A DNA stretch of 64,000 nucleotides from Porphyromonadaceae bacterium (GCA_021372865.1 JAJFTO010000016.1:186001-250000); one strand, 5' to 3'. Shown: positions 33,165-43,807, counted from the first letter of the stretch. The notes: a model not told the origin generated them from the letters alone. A program made the numbers and translations.

Positions 33165-34661
33165 TCATGGTACAGAGAATAAGGAGTTCTTTTTGGTTAT
33201 AACAAATGCCTGGATATCGTTGCCTTTTAAAATCACGGTTCCCTGATTGCCAGAGACAAAATATTCTACGCCGTAAGAATGCACTTGTTTTTGCGTTTCT
33301 GTATAGGGAATTGCATGTTGAGGTAAAGCCGCAAATCCCTTGAGTGTATCGAAATATTTCCCTCCGCGGTTGCCGGTAACGTTGAAGGTTTTGTATGTAA
33401 AGATTTCGTTTTCGGTTGTGCCACTTAAAATATTTGCCTGTACCCATTCCGCGAAAAGATGTTGCTTGGGAATGCCGGTAACGACTGCAGTGGCGTTGAG
33501 TCCCAGCAATGAGTGCGTGGCCATTTCGCGAATGGCCTGCAAACCAAAGCGATCGTATAAATAGCTCATCCACATCAATCCCATGCCATAGGAGCCGTAA
33601 ATATTGTCATTCACATATTCCAGTTGCGTAAGAGATATTCCTGATGGATCATTCTGATAGGCAGCAATGTTTTCCCACATCAGATAGTCACCGTTTGGAA
33701 GACCATAACCGGAAAGTATCTCTGAAAGCAGCGCCTTCCCTTCTTCCACGGGTATCGATTCTTTCCCCACATGATAACGGAAGTTCACCATGTGTTCAAA
33801 TTCGTGCGAAAGAATGGGACGCCATTTGTCACTGAATGACGGGTCGGTGCTGTTATAAAGTCCCGGATTCAGATAAAGTATATTTCGATAATTCGAATAT
33901 GGATTGTCCGTCGACACAGGCAACTGGTCCTTGTCATTGAAAAGGCCCGTAGAGGTACCGTCTGGATTCAAATCATCCTCCCTCCCTCCATTAAAGGCCA
34001 GAGGCAGTAATATGGCGACGCGAGAACTGCCATCGATCATGGGAGGATCTCCAAAATGGCTGGTAACAACAGGATAGGCCACATTGTCGAATTGTGCTGC
34101 TATTTCTTTTGCCTCTTCGTTGGTGATCAGGCTTGAATTTTCATCCACATACACGTCGCAATAGGTACCGATGGCTTTGAGTACTGCGCTGAACTGCACA
34201 CTGGGGATATCCGGAAAAGTGGAAAGGTCAGACAGATCAAAAGTCCAAAAAGTTTCAATACTGCCAAGCTTCGCAGCTCTTGTTTTTCTGGTGTCAAAAT
34301 TAATAAGATTACGATTATAAGGCTGGAATGCAGAAGCCGGAAGATGGTGAAAATCAGGGGATGACCTGAAGGATGTGCTTGCGAAATTATTGGCAACGCT
34401 TATTGTACTTGTCTGAATCGTGTATGCGTATGATTGTTCTGTTTCAGAGGCAGTGCTGAACACAGCTACAATGTCACCCTGTTTTACATCTGCACGGGCT
34501 TCTCCGTTGGCCCACTTTACGGCATACACACCCGGTGCCATCGCAACTTCATACGCTTGCTGGGGATCATCTTCTCCTGTATTGCATGAAATTATCATCA
34601 TGCAGGCAATCACTACTATCACGTACATGTGACAGGGTAACTTATAAAAATTTAAGTTCAC
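33165..34661 (-). CDS. Lipoprotein zinc metalloprotease, M30-like
   Basis: 498 residues. A lipoprotein signal (VVIACMMIISC, Cys about residue 26) is followed by a beta-rich region (about 40-120). The metalloprotease core carries HEFEH at about residues 285-289 (ILSHEFEHMVNFRYH), which is HExxH, with VEEGKALLSEI downstream as the probable third-ligand region (Glu). This is close to hyicolysin-type (M30) peptidases. It should be anchored in the envelope facing outwards or to the periplasm. It is the only intact gene in a stretch of remnants. The C-terminus ends shortly after a beta-strand (AFVITKKNSLFSVP) and may be clipped. Confidence 0.7.
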   Translation of the reverse strand: MNLNFYKLPCHMYVIVVIACMMIISCNTGEDDPQQAYEVAMAPGVYAVKWANGEARADVKQGDIVAVFSTASETEQSYAYTIQTSTISVANNFASTSFRSSPDFHHLPASAFQPYNRNLINFDTRKTRAAKLGSIETFWTFDLSDLSTFPDIPSVQFSAVLKAIGTYCDVYVDENSSLITNEEAKEIAAQFDNVAYPVVTSHFGDPPMIDGSSRVAILLPLAFNGGREDDLNPDGTSTGLFNDKDQLPVSTDNPYSNYRNILYLNPGLYNSTDPSFSDKWRPILSHEFEHMVNFRYHVGKESIPVEEGKALLSEILSGYGLPNGDYLMWENIAAYQNDPSGISLTQLEYVNDNIYGSYGMGLMWMSYLYDRFGLQAIREMATHSLLGLNATAVVTGIPKQHLFAEWVQANILSGTTENEIFTYKTFNVTGNRGGKYFDTLKGFAALPQHAIPYTETQKQVHSYGVEYFVSGNQGTVILKGNDIQAFVITKKNSLFSVP

Positions 34662-34823
34662 AATTTTGTAATTTAATTTAATGTCAATCCTAAAATATGT
34701 TGTTTGTTTCTGAAAGAGTATTTAGATGCGATTGATCAAATATATCCAAACTTAATTAACGACCGCAAATTAGATTAAAAATTTCTTATAGAAAAGAAAA
34801 TTACGGTATTTTAAAACGTGCGC

Positions 34824-35153
34824 TTATATTACAAAATCCCAAAAATTGGTTTTGTTCACAACGTTGAAATCTGTATCCGGATAATTTTCTTTGAATTGGG
34901 AAGGAACTTCAACCTTTTTGTTACCTCATTTGAACTCAAAAGCAGATATGGTACCGTTGAATTCTACTATCAGATCAATCTCTTGCTTATTGTAACTGCG
35001 CCAAAAGTAAAATGATGCATATTCATTGGCGTTATTTCTTTTTTTAATTCGTTCACTGATAAGAAAACTTTCCCAGAGTGTCCCTCTATCTTCCCGCGTG
35101 GAAATCACCCTGAAGTCATTAATTAAGTAACGCAAAAGTAGTAAATTATTCAA
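34824..35153 (-). pseudogene. DUF4143 ATPase remnant with internal stop
   Basis: The C-terminal end of an AAA/DUF4143 protein: WESFLISERIKKRN, YFWRSYNKQEIDLIVEFNG, then FEFK-stop. Reading through the TGA at 34926-34928 gives GNKKVEVPSQFKENYPDTDFNVVNKTNFWDFVI-type tail to a stop at 34824-34826. Homologues have Trp at the stop position (EFKW), so TGG to TGA explains the break. The ATPase half is missing. The remaining bases of 34662-35407 are AT-rich with no further gene I can support. Confidence 0.75.
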
Positions 35154-35407
35154 TCAATTGAAGAAATTACTTGAATAATATTCAAAACGTTGAAGAATTT
35201 TGAGATTTTCTGTTTACAAACGAGTAATCTCTGATAAGGTTGTCATATCCCTTAAAAAAGTCATCAATTATGAAATAGATTTACTCATTTTCTTTTTTAT
35301 TTTTAAAGGTATTCGTGATACGCTTCGCTTAATTCTGTAACTTTATGCTCGAGCAAGGAACTAACGAAACGGATTCCATCGATTCATTTACGAACAAAAG
35401 ATAGATT

Positions 35408-37318
35408 ATGCACAAAGAGAAAGTCACGAATAAATTCCTGATCAGCTTGGCTATACTGCTGCTCAGCGCTTTTGTAGTAAGAAGTTCAGACGAAATAGGT
35501 GTTTTCGATCTGAAATATACCTTACTGTATGATTTGGCCGATTCAGCACAGGTTGAAAGTTTATGGGATGACATTCATGCGATCAGCACATTGCAGGGAG
35601 TGGTGAATAGAGACAAACCGAGGCTCTACATAAACTATGTTGTAAGTTCGGGTACCGAAATTGATAGTTACTGGTGGAATAAGTACCGTCAGCCAGGTAA
35701 GTGGCTTCATGGCAGGGATACATTGGTTTACGATGATATCGTGCAAGTGATTGATGCGTACAAATCTGAAATTAAAGGCGTGGTTTTGTATGATCCGTTG
35801 GTGGCCTCCACAAGCAATGTGGCATCTGCAGTGGCAGGAATAGAAAATCTGATCGCTCTCAGATACGACAAAGATCCCAATAGTTTATATTCACGCGTCG
35901 TATTAAATGGCCCCAAACTGAAAGTGAAAGTACGCCTGGTGAATAATGATGGTTCATCTCTCTTTACGGGTAAGGGTAATATCCCAGGCACTAACAGAAA
36001 ATCTACCGGTTCTGTTAAGAATGATCCATATATCTGGTTCATCGAAAAGTACATGAAAACCAACCGGTGTTCAGGTGAATTCGGCGCCTACTATATTGAT
36101 CAGAAGTGGCGCGAAAATCCAAAAAGGACGGTCGTGAATCATCATACACTGACCAATCATGATTTCTTTGTAAGTAAAAAAGCATTTTTCTTTGATCTCT
36201 CTCCATGGGGTGATGAACCGGCTACCGATGATAGAGGCCAGGAGGCAGGTACCGACCTGGCTACCCTGAAGGAGTTTTTGTCGGAGGCCTATAGACTCAA
36301 CCATGGAGAAAAGATGTGTTATATCGGGGGATTTCCGTCGTGGGCTTTTAAATATACAAAACATGCCGGAGGCATGCACGAAGATGTACCCACTGAATGG
36401 GAATTTTCTAAATTAATTGGAGCCTACAATGCTTTTAAAGATGCTGACGCCATAGGATTTGGAGCTTTGGCCAATGCCTCCTTCTGGACTCATTTTCCTT
36501 TAAAGGATAAATATCCCCAACATTGGGTAACATCAGATGAATTAAAAAAGAGAGGGTACCTCGATGACGAAGGCAAAGTGAATTTTGACGGACGTGATTT
36601 TATCATTTTCTACGTGGGCGATTACGATGCTTCTTCATGGGTAACGCAACGTACGCCCGACATATGGGATGACAAAAACAGGGGGAAAATCCCCATGATG
36701 TGGGCGATAAGCCCTGTTTTGGAAAAAAGAGTTCCCATGGCTCTGGATTATTACCGGGAAAGCGCTTCTCCCAACGACTATTTTGTGTCCGCAGACAATG
36801 GCGCAGGATATCTTATGCCGGGAATGCTTCAGGAACCCCGGGGAATTTCCGGCTATCCGTCGGGACTCAAGACATGGGCTACGCATTGTAAACCCTATTA
36901 TGACCGATGGAATCTGACAATTACGGGTTTTGTTATCGACGGAACCGCGCCCGGATTGACCGAGCAGGGGCTAGATTGTTACGCTTCGTTCAGCCCGAAC
37001 GGGATAATCCCTCAAAAAGTTCCACTTACGCTATTACATGGTGAAATGCCCGTATTAAAATCAGATTATGATATCGTTTCCAGCAACCCCAAAGAGGCTG
37101 CAGCGCTTTTATTGAAACGGGTAGAATTACGCCCGATCCCGTTTCACTGGTTCAGAAATATCCTGAAGACACCCACCTGGTACATCGAGGTGATGAAAGA
37201 GGTCAACAAAATAAATCCACAAATCGAGCTTTTGGATGCTCCCACTTTCTTTGAACTATACCGTATCTGGCTTCAACAAAACCCGGACGCCGCAAAGGGA
37301 AAAATTCGCATGGAATAA
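35408..37318 (+). CDS. GxGYxYP-family putative glycoside hydrolase
   Basis: 636 residues with a signal peptide (FLISLAILLLSAFVV, cleavage about residue 25). The family motif appears as GAGYLMPG at about residues 464-471, within SADNGAGYLMPGMLQEP; the second Tyr of GxGYxYP is Met here. Other family segments are TLQGVVNRDKPRLYI near the N-terminus and SPNGIIPQ near the end. GxGYxYP proteins have a barrel-like fold, are frequent in polysaccharide loci and are only putatively hydrolases. It lies 416 bases upstream of susC on the same strand and probably belongs to the locus. Confidence 0.85.
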   Translation: MHKEKVTNKFLISLAILLLSAFVVRSSDEIGVFDLKYTLLYDLADSAQVESLWDDIHAISTLQGVVNRDKPRLYINYVVSSGTEIDSYWWNKYRQPGKWLHGRDTLVYDDIVQVIDAYKSEIKGVVLYDPLVASTSNVASAVAGIENLIALRYDKDPNSLYSRVVLNGPKLKVKVRLVNNDGSSLFTGKGNIPGTNRKSTGSVKNDPYIWFIEKYMKTNRCSGEFGAYYIDQKWRENPKRTVVNHHTLTNHDFFVSKKAFFFDLSPWGDEPATDDRGQEAGTDLATLKEFLSEAYRLNHGEKMCYIGGFPSWAFKYTKHAGGMHEDVPTEWEFSKLIGAYNAFKDADAIGFGALANASFWTHFPLKDKYPQHWVTSDELKKRGYLDDEGKVNFDGRDFIIFYVGDYDASSWVTQRTPDIWDDKNRGKIPMMWAISPVLEKRVPMALDYYRESASPNDYFVSADNGAGYLMPGMLQEPRGISGYPSGLKTWATHCKPYYDRWNLTITGFVIDGTAPGLTEQGLDCYASFSPNGIIPQKVPLTLLHGEMPVLKSDYDIVSSNPKEAAALLLKRVELRPIPFHWFRNILKTPTWYIEVMKEVNKINPQIELLDAPTFFELYRIWLQQNPDAAKGKIRME

Positions 37319-37734
37319 TTAATAATACCTGCTGCGAGAGTAATCCTCACCCTGTAATGTAAGGAATTCGTCTCAAGCTTACGGCTTCGGGCAAGTAAGA
37401 CTCCATGATCGTAATAGATTGCCATATCTGAAGATGGTTGATTTTTACGGCAGGTATTGTTATGTCTTTACCGACAATTCCTTCCATCCTTAGAATCGGT
37501 TCTACACGTTGAGTAGAAATTATTTTTTATGATATTTTTATTTTAAATAATAAAATTATGTAAATAAAGTTTAGTAAATCTCAACCCGGTTTGATGTAAA
37601 AATCAACTGCATTTTTTTCGGTTCGACCTGTAGAAAGTTTATTTTTACCACGAAGAAATACCCTTCAACCAATATGAATGCGAACGCTCTCCTGCGTTCT
37701 TTTGATAGGACGAATTAATTAAAACAATGGAAGA
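37319..37734 (+). other. Intergenic region upstream of susC
   Basis: 416 bases without a gene. TAATAATACCTGC (37320-37332) and GCAGGTATTGTTA (37450-37462) are inverted repeats with one mismatch and a 117-base gap, of unknown meaning. The second half is AT-rich and must hold the susC promoter, but I find no exact TAnnTTTG box. A LacI or other operator cannot be named from sequence. Confidence 0.3.
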
Positions 37735-40700
37735 ATGAAAAACAAAATTACGAATCTGATGAAAGGATTGATATTCACAACATGGTGGATATTTTCCCTG
37801 TGTGTGTACGCACAGACTGTCAACGTGACAGGGAAGGTTACCGATGCAAACGGTGGCCCACTGATTGGCGTCACAGTCCGTGTTCAGGGAACGACAACCG
37901 GTACGGTGACCGATGCGGATGGTAATTATGCCCTGATGAACGTACCAGCCAACGCGACCCTGGAAGTATCCTACGTGGGTACGCAGAGCCAGCTCATTCC
38001 GGTGAATGGGAGAATATTCATCGCAGTGACTTTGAGAGAAGATACAGAACTACTGGAAGAACTGGTGGTGGTGGGTTACGGCACCATGAAAAAAAGCGAC
38101 CTGACCGGTGCCGTGGAGAATGTGTCTGCTGCCCGTTTGCTGGATAAACCAGCTTTCAACGTGGCCCAGGCTCTTTCCGGGAAAGTGGCCGGTTTGAAGA
38201 TCATTGAGCGATCGGGAGCTCCCGGTGGTATACCCATGATACGCATCCGCGGCACAAACTCCATTAACTCGGGTAATGACCCACTTTTTGTGGTGGATGA
38301 TGTGGTGGGCGTCGCCAATGCCCTGACAATCCTGAATCCCAACGAAATTCAATCGATTGATGTGTTGAAGGACGCTTCTGCCACAGCCATCTATGGAGCC
38401 CGTGGATCAAACGGCGTGATCATTATTACGACCAAGCGTGGCGTGGAGGGTAAACCGGTGGTGTCGTACGATGGCTACGTGACACAGAGTTACATGCAAC
38501 GTAGGCTGAACGTGCTCAACAACGAAGAGTTCTTCTACGTGATCAGGCAGGCCTACATGAACGTGACCAAGTATGCCACCAACCCCAACTGGTCGACACT
38601 CTACGATGCGTCGATACTACCTCCCGGAAAAGGATCAAGAACCTACTCCGATATGCCCTGGTTGTTCGAGAAAACAACCCAGAACGGTTATCGCATTCCT
38701 CTGATGGGTAGCGATGGAAACTATTATAAGCCCCGGTTCGAAAACGACTGGGAGGGCGAGACCTTCAGGCCCGCTACCTCCACAAACCACCAGATTGCTA
38801 TTCGCGGTGGTAACCAGGATATGAAACTGGGTACTTTTCTGGGCTACTCCAACAATAACGGCTTGCTGCTGAACTCGAACTTCGAACGTTTCTCCGGTAA
38901 ACTGACGGGGGATATCAAGCTGACTGACTGGCTGAACATCAACTCATTCCTGTCGCTGAACAGAAGCAAGGAGAGAACCAATGACGTCTCCTACTTCAGC
39001 GGAGGTATGGCCCGCTCTGCCATTGAATCTTACCCCATGCTCCCAATTAAGTATCCCGATGACCCGGAGATATACGGCATCTATGCCGGACTGTATGGAA
39101 CCAATGCCGATTTTCCGATGGGTGAAGTGGACTGCCAGTCACCCGTAGCTATCAGCAACGGGGTGGAGACCTTCAGACGACGCGTACAAGTCAACGGTGC
39201 CATGAGCCTCAACTTCACCATCACGCCCTTCCTGACCTTTAAAAGCAATTTTGCCATGGACCTGATGGAAGAGAAATACTATCGCTATGCCAACAGAAAA
39301 ATATCCCGTTCGGCACAGGGCGCCGCTAATCTGGAGGCGTTTAAGAACTATTACTGGCAAAACGAGAACTATTTCAACTATAACAAAACCTTCGGATACC
39401 ATGCTGTTACCGGTCTGCTGGGAGCTTCCTGGTCGAGATTCACCGGCGAAAACCTGACGACTTGGAACGACCACTTTTTTGACGACTTCTACGGTTATCA
39501 CAACATCGGAATTGGTACCGCCACCCGACCTGCCCCTGGCAGCAGCGACCGACAGAACTCACTCAACTCATACTTTGCCCGTGTCAATTACGATTACAAT
39601 GGCAGATACCTGTTTACTGCCACAGGGCGTTATGACGGATCATCGAAGTTCGGAAAGAACTCGAAGTACGGCTTCTTCCCCTCCGCCTCAGCGGCCTGGA
39701 GAATGAGTGAAGAGAATTTCATGAAGAAGATCGACGGATTGTCCAACCTCAAGTTTAGGGCCAGCATTGGTCAGACCGGCAACCAGGAGATAGGCAGCTA
39801 CGTGACACAGACCTTCATCGGCTCGGGGAACGTGGTGCTGGGCAATACCGGACAACCCGGACTCTGGCCTAACTCGGTAGGAAACCCCGACCTGAAATGG
39901 GAAAAGACCACTCAGTATAACTTTGGCGTTGACCTGGGCTTCGCCGACAACCGGATCACGCTGATGCTGGACTATTACAACAAGTTGACATCGGACATGC
40001 TGCTCGACGTACCCCTGCCACAGTCGACCACTACCGGTAGTGTACGCCTCAACTATGGGAAAATACGCAATGAGGGCTTCGAAGCCGTGCTGAGCACCCA
40101 CAACATCCGATCTCAGTATTTCAACTGGTACAGTGACATCAACTTCACTCGCAACGTCAATACTATTGAACAACTGGGTCCCACCGGTGCCGATATCCTG
40201 CGCAACTGGTGGGTGGGCGGCGCCAACACCATTTTACGGGAAGGATTGTCCGTGGCTCAGTTTTTCGGATTAAACCGTCTGGGGACCTATGGCACCGAAG
40301 AAGCCAGCCTTGCGGCCCGCTATGGCATGCTACCCGGCGATGTCAAGTATGAAGACCGCAACAAGGACGGCCGCATCAGCTTCGTGGAAGACGGTATCCC
40401 CATGGGCAGCGCTTTCCCCATCTGGGACATGAACGTGAACAACAGCGTGACCTACAGGAATATCGATTTCAACCTGGATATCCGCATTTCCTACGGCGCC
40501 AAGAAAGAAAACAGAACCAATCACTCTTCCGAAGACCGCCAGGGGCTGGCAAACGGTAAGACCTCTATTCTGGATGCCTGGCGTCCCGATCACCAAAATA
40601 CCATGGTGGCTCAGGTACGTCCCGGAAACGGTGGCGCTTACTATCAGACTTATCCCGATACCCGCTGGATTGAAGACGCTTCCTTCGTCAGAGGGGACGG

Positions 40701-40926
40701 CATGACATTGGGTTACACGTTCCCGCAGGATATGGTCCGGGTGATTGGCGTCAGCAGATTAAGGATATATCTGAACGCGGCCAACTTCTTCCTCTGGACG
40801 GAATACTCCGGCTACGACCCGGAAGGAAGTGATAATGACAATATGGACAGTATAACACCCGGTATGGACTTCTTTATGTATCCGAAACCGTCAAATTACT
40901 CATTCGGTGTTAATCTTACTTTCTAA
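37735..40926 (+). CDS. SusC/RagA-type TonB-dependent outer-membrane transporter
   Basis: 1063 residues. Signal peptide (TTWWIFSLCVYA), carboxypeptidase-regulatory-like domain (about 25-100, VTGKVTDANGGPLIGVTV), TonB-box-like EELVVVGYGT (about residues 106-115), plug domain (about 120-220, with RIRGTNSINSGNDPLFVVDD and YGARGSNGVIIITTK) and a large barrel ending in FGVNLTF. It imports oligosaccharides across the outer membrane with the SusD encoded 20 bases downstream. The gene looks richer in G and C at third positions than the neighbouring sulfatase genes (judged by eye). Confidence 0.97.
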   Translation: MKNKITNLMKGLIFTTWWIFSLCVYAQTVNVTGKVTDANGGPLIGVTVRVQGTTTGTVTDADGNYALMNVPANATLEVSYVGTQSQLIPVNGRIFIAVTLREDTELLEELVVVGYGTMKKSDLTGAVENVSAARLLDKPAFNVAQALSGKVAGLKIIERSGAPGGIPMIRIRGTNSINSGNDPLFVVDDVVGVANALTILNPNEIQSIDVLKDASATAIYGARGSNGVIIITTKRGVEGKPVVSYDGYVTQSYMQRRLNVLNNEEFFYVIRQAYMNVTKYATNPNWSTLYDASILPPGKGSRTYSDMPWLFEKTTQNGYRIPLMGSDGNYYKPRFENDWEGETFRPATSTNHQIAIRGGNQDMKLGTFLGYSNNNGLLLNSNFERFSGKLTGDIKLTDWLNINSFLSLNRSKERTNDVSYFSGGMARSAIESYPMLPIKYPDDPEIYGIYAGLYGTNADFPMGEVDCQSPVAISNGVETFRRRVQVNGAMSLNFTITPFLTFKSNFAMDLMEEKYYRYANRKISRSAQGAANLEAFKNYYWQNENYFNYNKTFGYHAVTGLLGASWSRFTGENLTTWNDHFFDDFYGYHNIGIGTATRPAPGSSDRQNSLNSYFARVNYDYNGRYLFTATGRYDGSSKFGKNSKYGFFPSASAAWRMSEENFMKKIDGLSNLKFRASIGQTGNQEIGSYVTQTFIGSGNVVLGNTGQPGLWPNSVGNPDLKWEKTTQYNFGVDLGFADNRITLMLDYYNKLTSDMLLDVPLPQSTTTGSVRLNYGKIRNEGFEAVLSTHNIRSQYFNWYSDINFTRNVNTIEQLGPTGADILRNWWVGGANTILREGLSVAQFFGLNRLGTYGTEEASLAARYGMLPGDVKYEDRNKDGRISFVEDGIPMGSAFPIWDMNVNNSVTYRNIDFNLDIRISYGAKKENRTNHSSEDRQGLANGKTSILDAWRPDHQNTMVAQVRPGNGGAYYQTYPDTRWIEDASFVRGDGMTLGYTFPQDMVRVIGVSRLRIYLNAANFFLWTEYSGYDPEGSDNDNMDSITPGMDFFMYPKPSNYSFGVNLTF

Positions 40927-40946
40927 CTTAATAAACTGCATGGAAT

Positions 40947-42587
40947 ATGAAAACTAAATTAACGAACATCCAGTATATATGCCTTACGTTGTTGACCGGG
41001 ATACTGTTCTTTTCCTGTGACGAGTTCCTGGCGGAACATCCTACTGGTACACTGACCGATGAAGCACAGATCACCAGCATCCCCGGCGGTATCGCACTCG
41101 CCACCGGTGCCTACAGAGCTCTGCCCGACTGGACAGGCGGTGGCAACGTGTGGGGCAGTAGCCTCCCGGGAAGTCTGGAATATCCCACCGGAAAAGCGTA
41201 TGCTCAATATATGGGCTCAGACCTCTGGAAGTATGAAACCGATATTATGGACGGGACCCACCCTTATTTCACCACGATCTGGAACAATTGGTACAGAGGT
41301 GTCAGGGATGCCAACCTCGCAATTAAAATGTTGCCTGGCGTCACTCAGATGCCGGAGGCCGACAGGTCGAAATACCTGGGTGAGGTACGCACGCTGCGCG
41401 CTTTCTATTATTTCTGTCTGGTGAGGCTTTTTGGCGACGTAGTGGCCAATACCACCGTGCTGCAGAATGTGACCGATGCACAACAACCCCGTACTTCCCT
41501 GGTGAATATCTACGACAAGATCATTGTCCCCGACCTGGAGTTTGCTGTCAACGAGAGCAACCTGCAGGATACCCGATCTACCGACGGCCGCGTAACCAAA
41601 TATGTGGCAAGAGCTATCTTGGCTGATGTCTACCTGACCATGGCCGGCTACCCCTATCAGGAAGCCAAAACAGATACCACACGTCAATGGTGCGAGACTG
41701 GCAGCTGGGCTATGAGCGATTATCCCGTCAACAGCGCCAGCGCCAAGGAGTTGCTGCAGAAAGCCAAGATACAGCTCGATTTTCTGTACGGCAAGTACCC
41801 GATTGGTAACTTCAGCGACTTGAACAATCCCGAGATGGATAATCAGGGTGGCGCTATCTTTCAGATCCAGTATGCCTCCGGCATCAGGGATAACGGACTG
41901 ATCGTGCATACGCTACCACTGTCACTCCAGATTTCCGTGTTTGATGTGGAGACAGGGACATTCATCCCCTCCACTACCTACCAGAATTCATACAATCCCG
42001 CGGATATCCGTACGCAGGAGAGGGTTTACTTTTACAGCAGCGACACGAAAGCTGCGAAGTATGATCCCAATGAAAGCCCTGCACCCAAATTTGCTACCCG
42101 CTACCTGCAGAAGTATTACGATAAGGACGCCATCAAGAGAAGTGCACGTTCTGGCCTTAACTTCAATCTCTACCGTTATGCCGATATCCTGCTGATGCAG
42201 ACGGAGGTCAACTGGGCCCTGAACAGGCTGGGCGTATCGGTGCCCGGTAGCGACATCATCAAGGGTATCAACGAGGTGAGAACAAGAGCCGGGCTGCAGA
42301 GCTATTCAGCTGAAGGGCTTACCCTCCTTGATATCATGAGTGAACGCGCCTATGAGCTGGTATTCGAAAACAAGATGCTCTGGGATCAGAGACGTACCCG
42401 CAAGGTACTGGTCGATGGCAGCGGACAGTTTACGGCGATTGAGAATTTCGTGGGACACCAGCCGGTGAATTTCAATTTCGAGTTCAGCAACAAGCACCTG
42501 CTCTCCCCGGTATCGGGTACCGAATTGGATAACAACAGGAAGTGTACCCAGAACTTTGAATGGCTGCCTTTGCAGAAAGGGGAATAA
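40947..42587 (+). CDS. SusD/RagB-type glycan-binding lipoprotein
   Basis: 546 residues. A lipoprotein signal (GILFFSC, Cys about residue 26) is followed by the SusD fold: N-terminal SusD-like segment about 27-220 (RTLRAFYYFCLVRLFGDV is the family hallmark) and the RagB/SusD C-terminal part (NLYRYADILLMQTEVNWAL, ERAYELVFENKMLWDQRR). It caps the SusC barrel on the cell surface and binds the glycan. Spacing to susC is 20 bases. Confidence 0.96.
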   Translation: MKTKLTNIQYICLTLLTGILFFSCDEFLAEHPTGTLTDEAQITSIPGGIALATGAYRALPDWTGGGNVWGSSLPGSLEYPTGKAYAQYMGSDLWKYETDIMDGTHPYFTTIWNNWYRGVRDANLAIKMLPGVTQMPEADRSKYLGEVRTLRAFYYFCLVRLFGDVVANTTVLQNVTDAQQPRTSLVNIYDKIIVPDLEFAVNESNLQDTRSTDGRVTKYVARAILADVYLTMAGYPYQEAKTDTTRQWCETGSWAMSDYPVNSASAKELLQKAKIQLDFLYGKYPIGNFSDLNNPEMDNQGGAIFQIQYASGIRDNGLIVHTLPLSLQISVFDVETGTFIPSTTYQNSYNPADIRTQERVYFYSSDTKAAKYDPNESPAPKFATRYLQKYYDKDAIKRSARSGLNFNLYRYADILLMQTEVNWALNRLGVSVPGSDIIKGINEVRTRAGLQSYSAEGLTLLDIMSERAYELVFENKMLWDQRRTRKVLVDGSGQFTAIENFVGHQPVNFNFEFSNKHLLSPVSGTELDNNRKCTQNFEWLPLQKGE

Positions 42588-42615
42588 TTGTATCAATCTG
42601 AATAATTTGAATCAT

Positions 42616-43794
42616 ATGAAAAAATATATTTTACTGTTTTGTACCCTCGTTTTCATCCTCAGTTGCGGACAGAATGATCTGTATGAGATACCCACCGATG
42701 CGAATGGGAATATTATCTGGACAGGTGTTTCGAGCACCACGACCACCGGCATCAGCTCCATCGACAACTCTTTCACCGTCACAGCCACCTTTGCCACTGC
42801 AAAAAGCGGCGATGTGATGAAAGTGGAACTGCTGCAATTGCAGACACCTCCCGAAGGCGGTGCCACCAAACAGCTCCTACCACTGGCCGGCACCCAAAAG
42901 GAGGTGACTGTGGGCAGCGATCTAAAGGCTACGGTCTCCTACACCCGCGATCAGGCTAACCTGAAAGGCACGGGCGATTACGTGATGGTCATCTTCAGCG
43001 GGGCGACAGATTATGCCAAACAACGTGTGGAGATGAGCAACGCCATGACTGTCTCCAAACCCATGGTGTCGGGCCGGGAGATAGAGGTGGCCCGCACCGC
43101 CGAAGTGGCTTATTTTAATGTGATGGTGACTCCCAAAGAGGGGACCTTTACCGGTAATGTTGTGGTGAAAAGAAAAAACGGAACCAACGGATCATGGGTA
43201 AATGTGACAGGATCTCCCTTCTCGGGAGCATCACAGCCTTATCTCGCGCCGATCGTGGGGACTGACTTTATCATCGACAACGACACCATGTTCTACACCT
43301 TTACAGCTACACAGGGCAGCTATCAGGAAAAAATTGAAAGAACCATCATTGTCAGGGATCCTTATTTCTATCTTAAGAAGACGGCGACGCTCACCCTGGG
43401 TGGTGCTGCCGCCGGCAGAAACCTGCTGATCAATACTGCCGTGGCAGCTGATAATTCAATGGCCATGGTGGCCGTTGAAGGTTCTCTCATGCTGAAAGGC
43501 GGTTTGGCCTACCTGGCTGCTGGCAGAAGTATCTTCTTCGTGCCGACTACCTTGGCCATGTACGCATTGAACAACTCCAATGCAGCCATTGCTGCTTTCG
43601 AAAATGGAACGCCGACCAGTACGCTGGATCCTATAGCGGGACAGGGTGTCTATATCTTCAAAGCGATTACAGGTCCCAATCCGGCCGATGTATATTATGG
43701 AATGATCCTGGTTACCGGTGTTACACCCAATCAGTCGGTTACTTTCGAATACAGAATAGGGAATCAATATGCTCACCTTTCGGTGATCAAGTAA
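42616..43794 (+). CDS. Surface lipoprotein of the locus (SusE-position)
   Basis: 392 residues. The frame opens at 42556, overlapping susD, but the lipoprotein signal MKKYILLFCTLVFILSC starts at 42616 and leaves a 28-base gap after susD. The mature protein is beta-rich with Thr/Ser-rich segments and two Ig-like stretches (about 45-150 and 160-255), then a small C-terminal domain. It takes the SusE/SusF position, so it is probably a surface glycan-binding protein. I do not recognise a named domain. Confidence 0.65.
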   Translation: MKKYILLFCTLVFILSCGQNDLYEIPTDANGNIIWTGVSSTTTTGISSIDNSFTVTATFATAKSGDVMKVELLQLQTPPEGGATKQLLPLAGTQKEVTVGSDLKATVSYTRDQANLKGTGDYVMVIFSGATDYAKQRVEMSNAMTVSKPMVSGREIEVARTAEVAYFNVMVTPKEGTFTGNVVVKRKNGTNGSWVNVTGSPFSGASQPYLAPIVGTDFIIDNDTMFYTFTATQGSYQEKIERTIIVRDPYFYLKKTATLTLGGAAAGRNLLINTAVAADNSMAMVAVEGSLMLKGGLAYLAAGRSIFFVPTTLAMYALNNSNAAIAAFENGTPTSTLDPIAGQGVYIFKAITGPNPADVYYGMILVTGVTPNQSVTFEYRIGNQYAHLSVIK

Positions 43795-43807
43795 CTTAAA
43801 TATCGCG

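Noticed and set aside
37320..37462. Inverted repeat AATACCTGC / GCAGGTATT as ends of a small mobile element
   Set aside because: The arms are 13 bp with a mismatch, there is no flanking duplication and no coding content between them. Chance is likely in AT-rich DNA.
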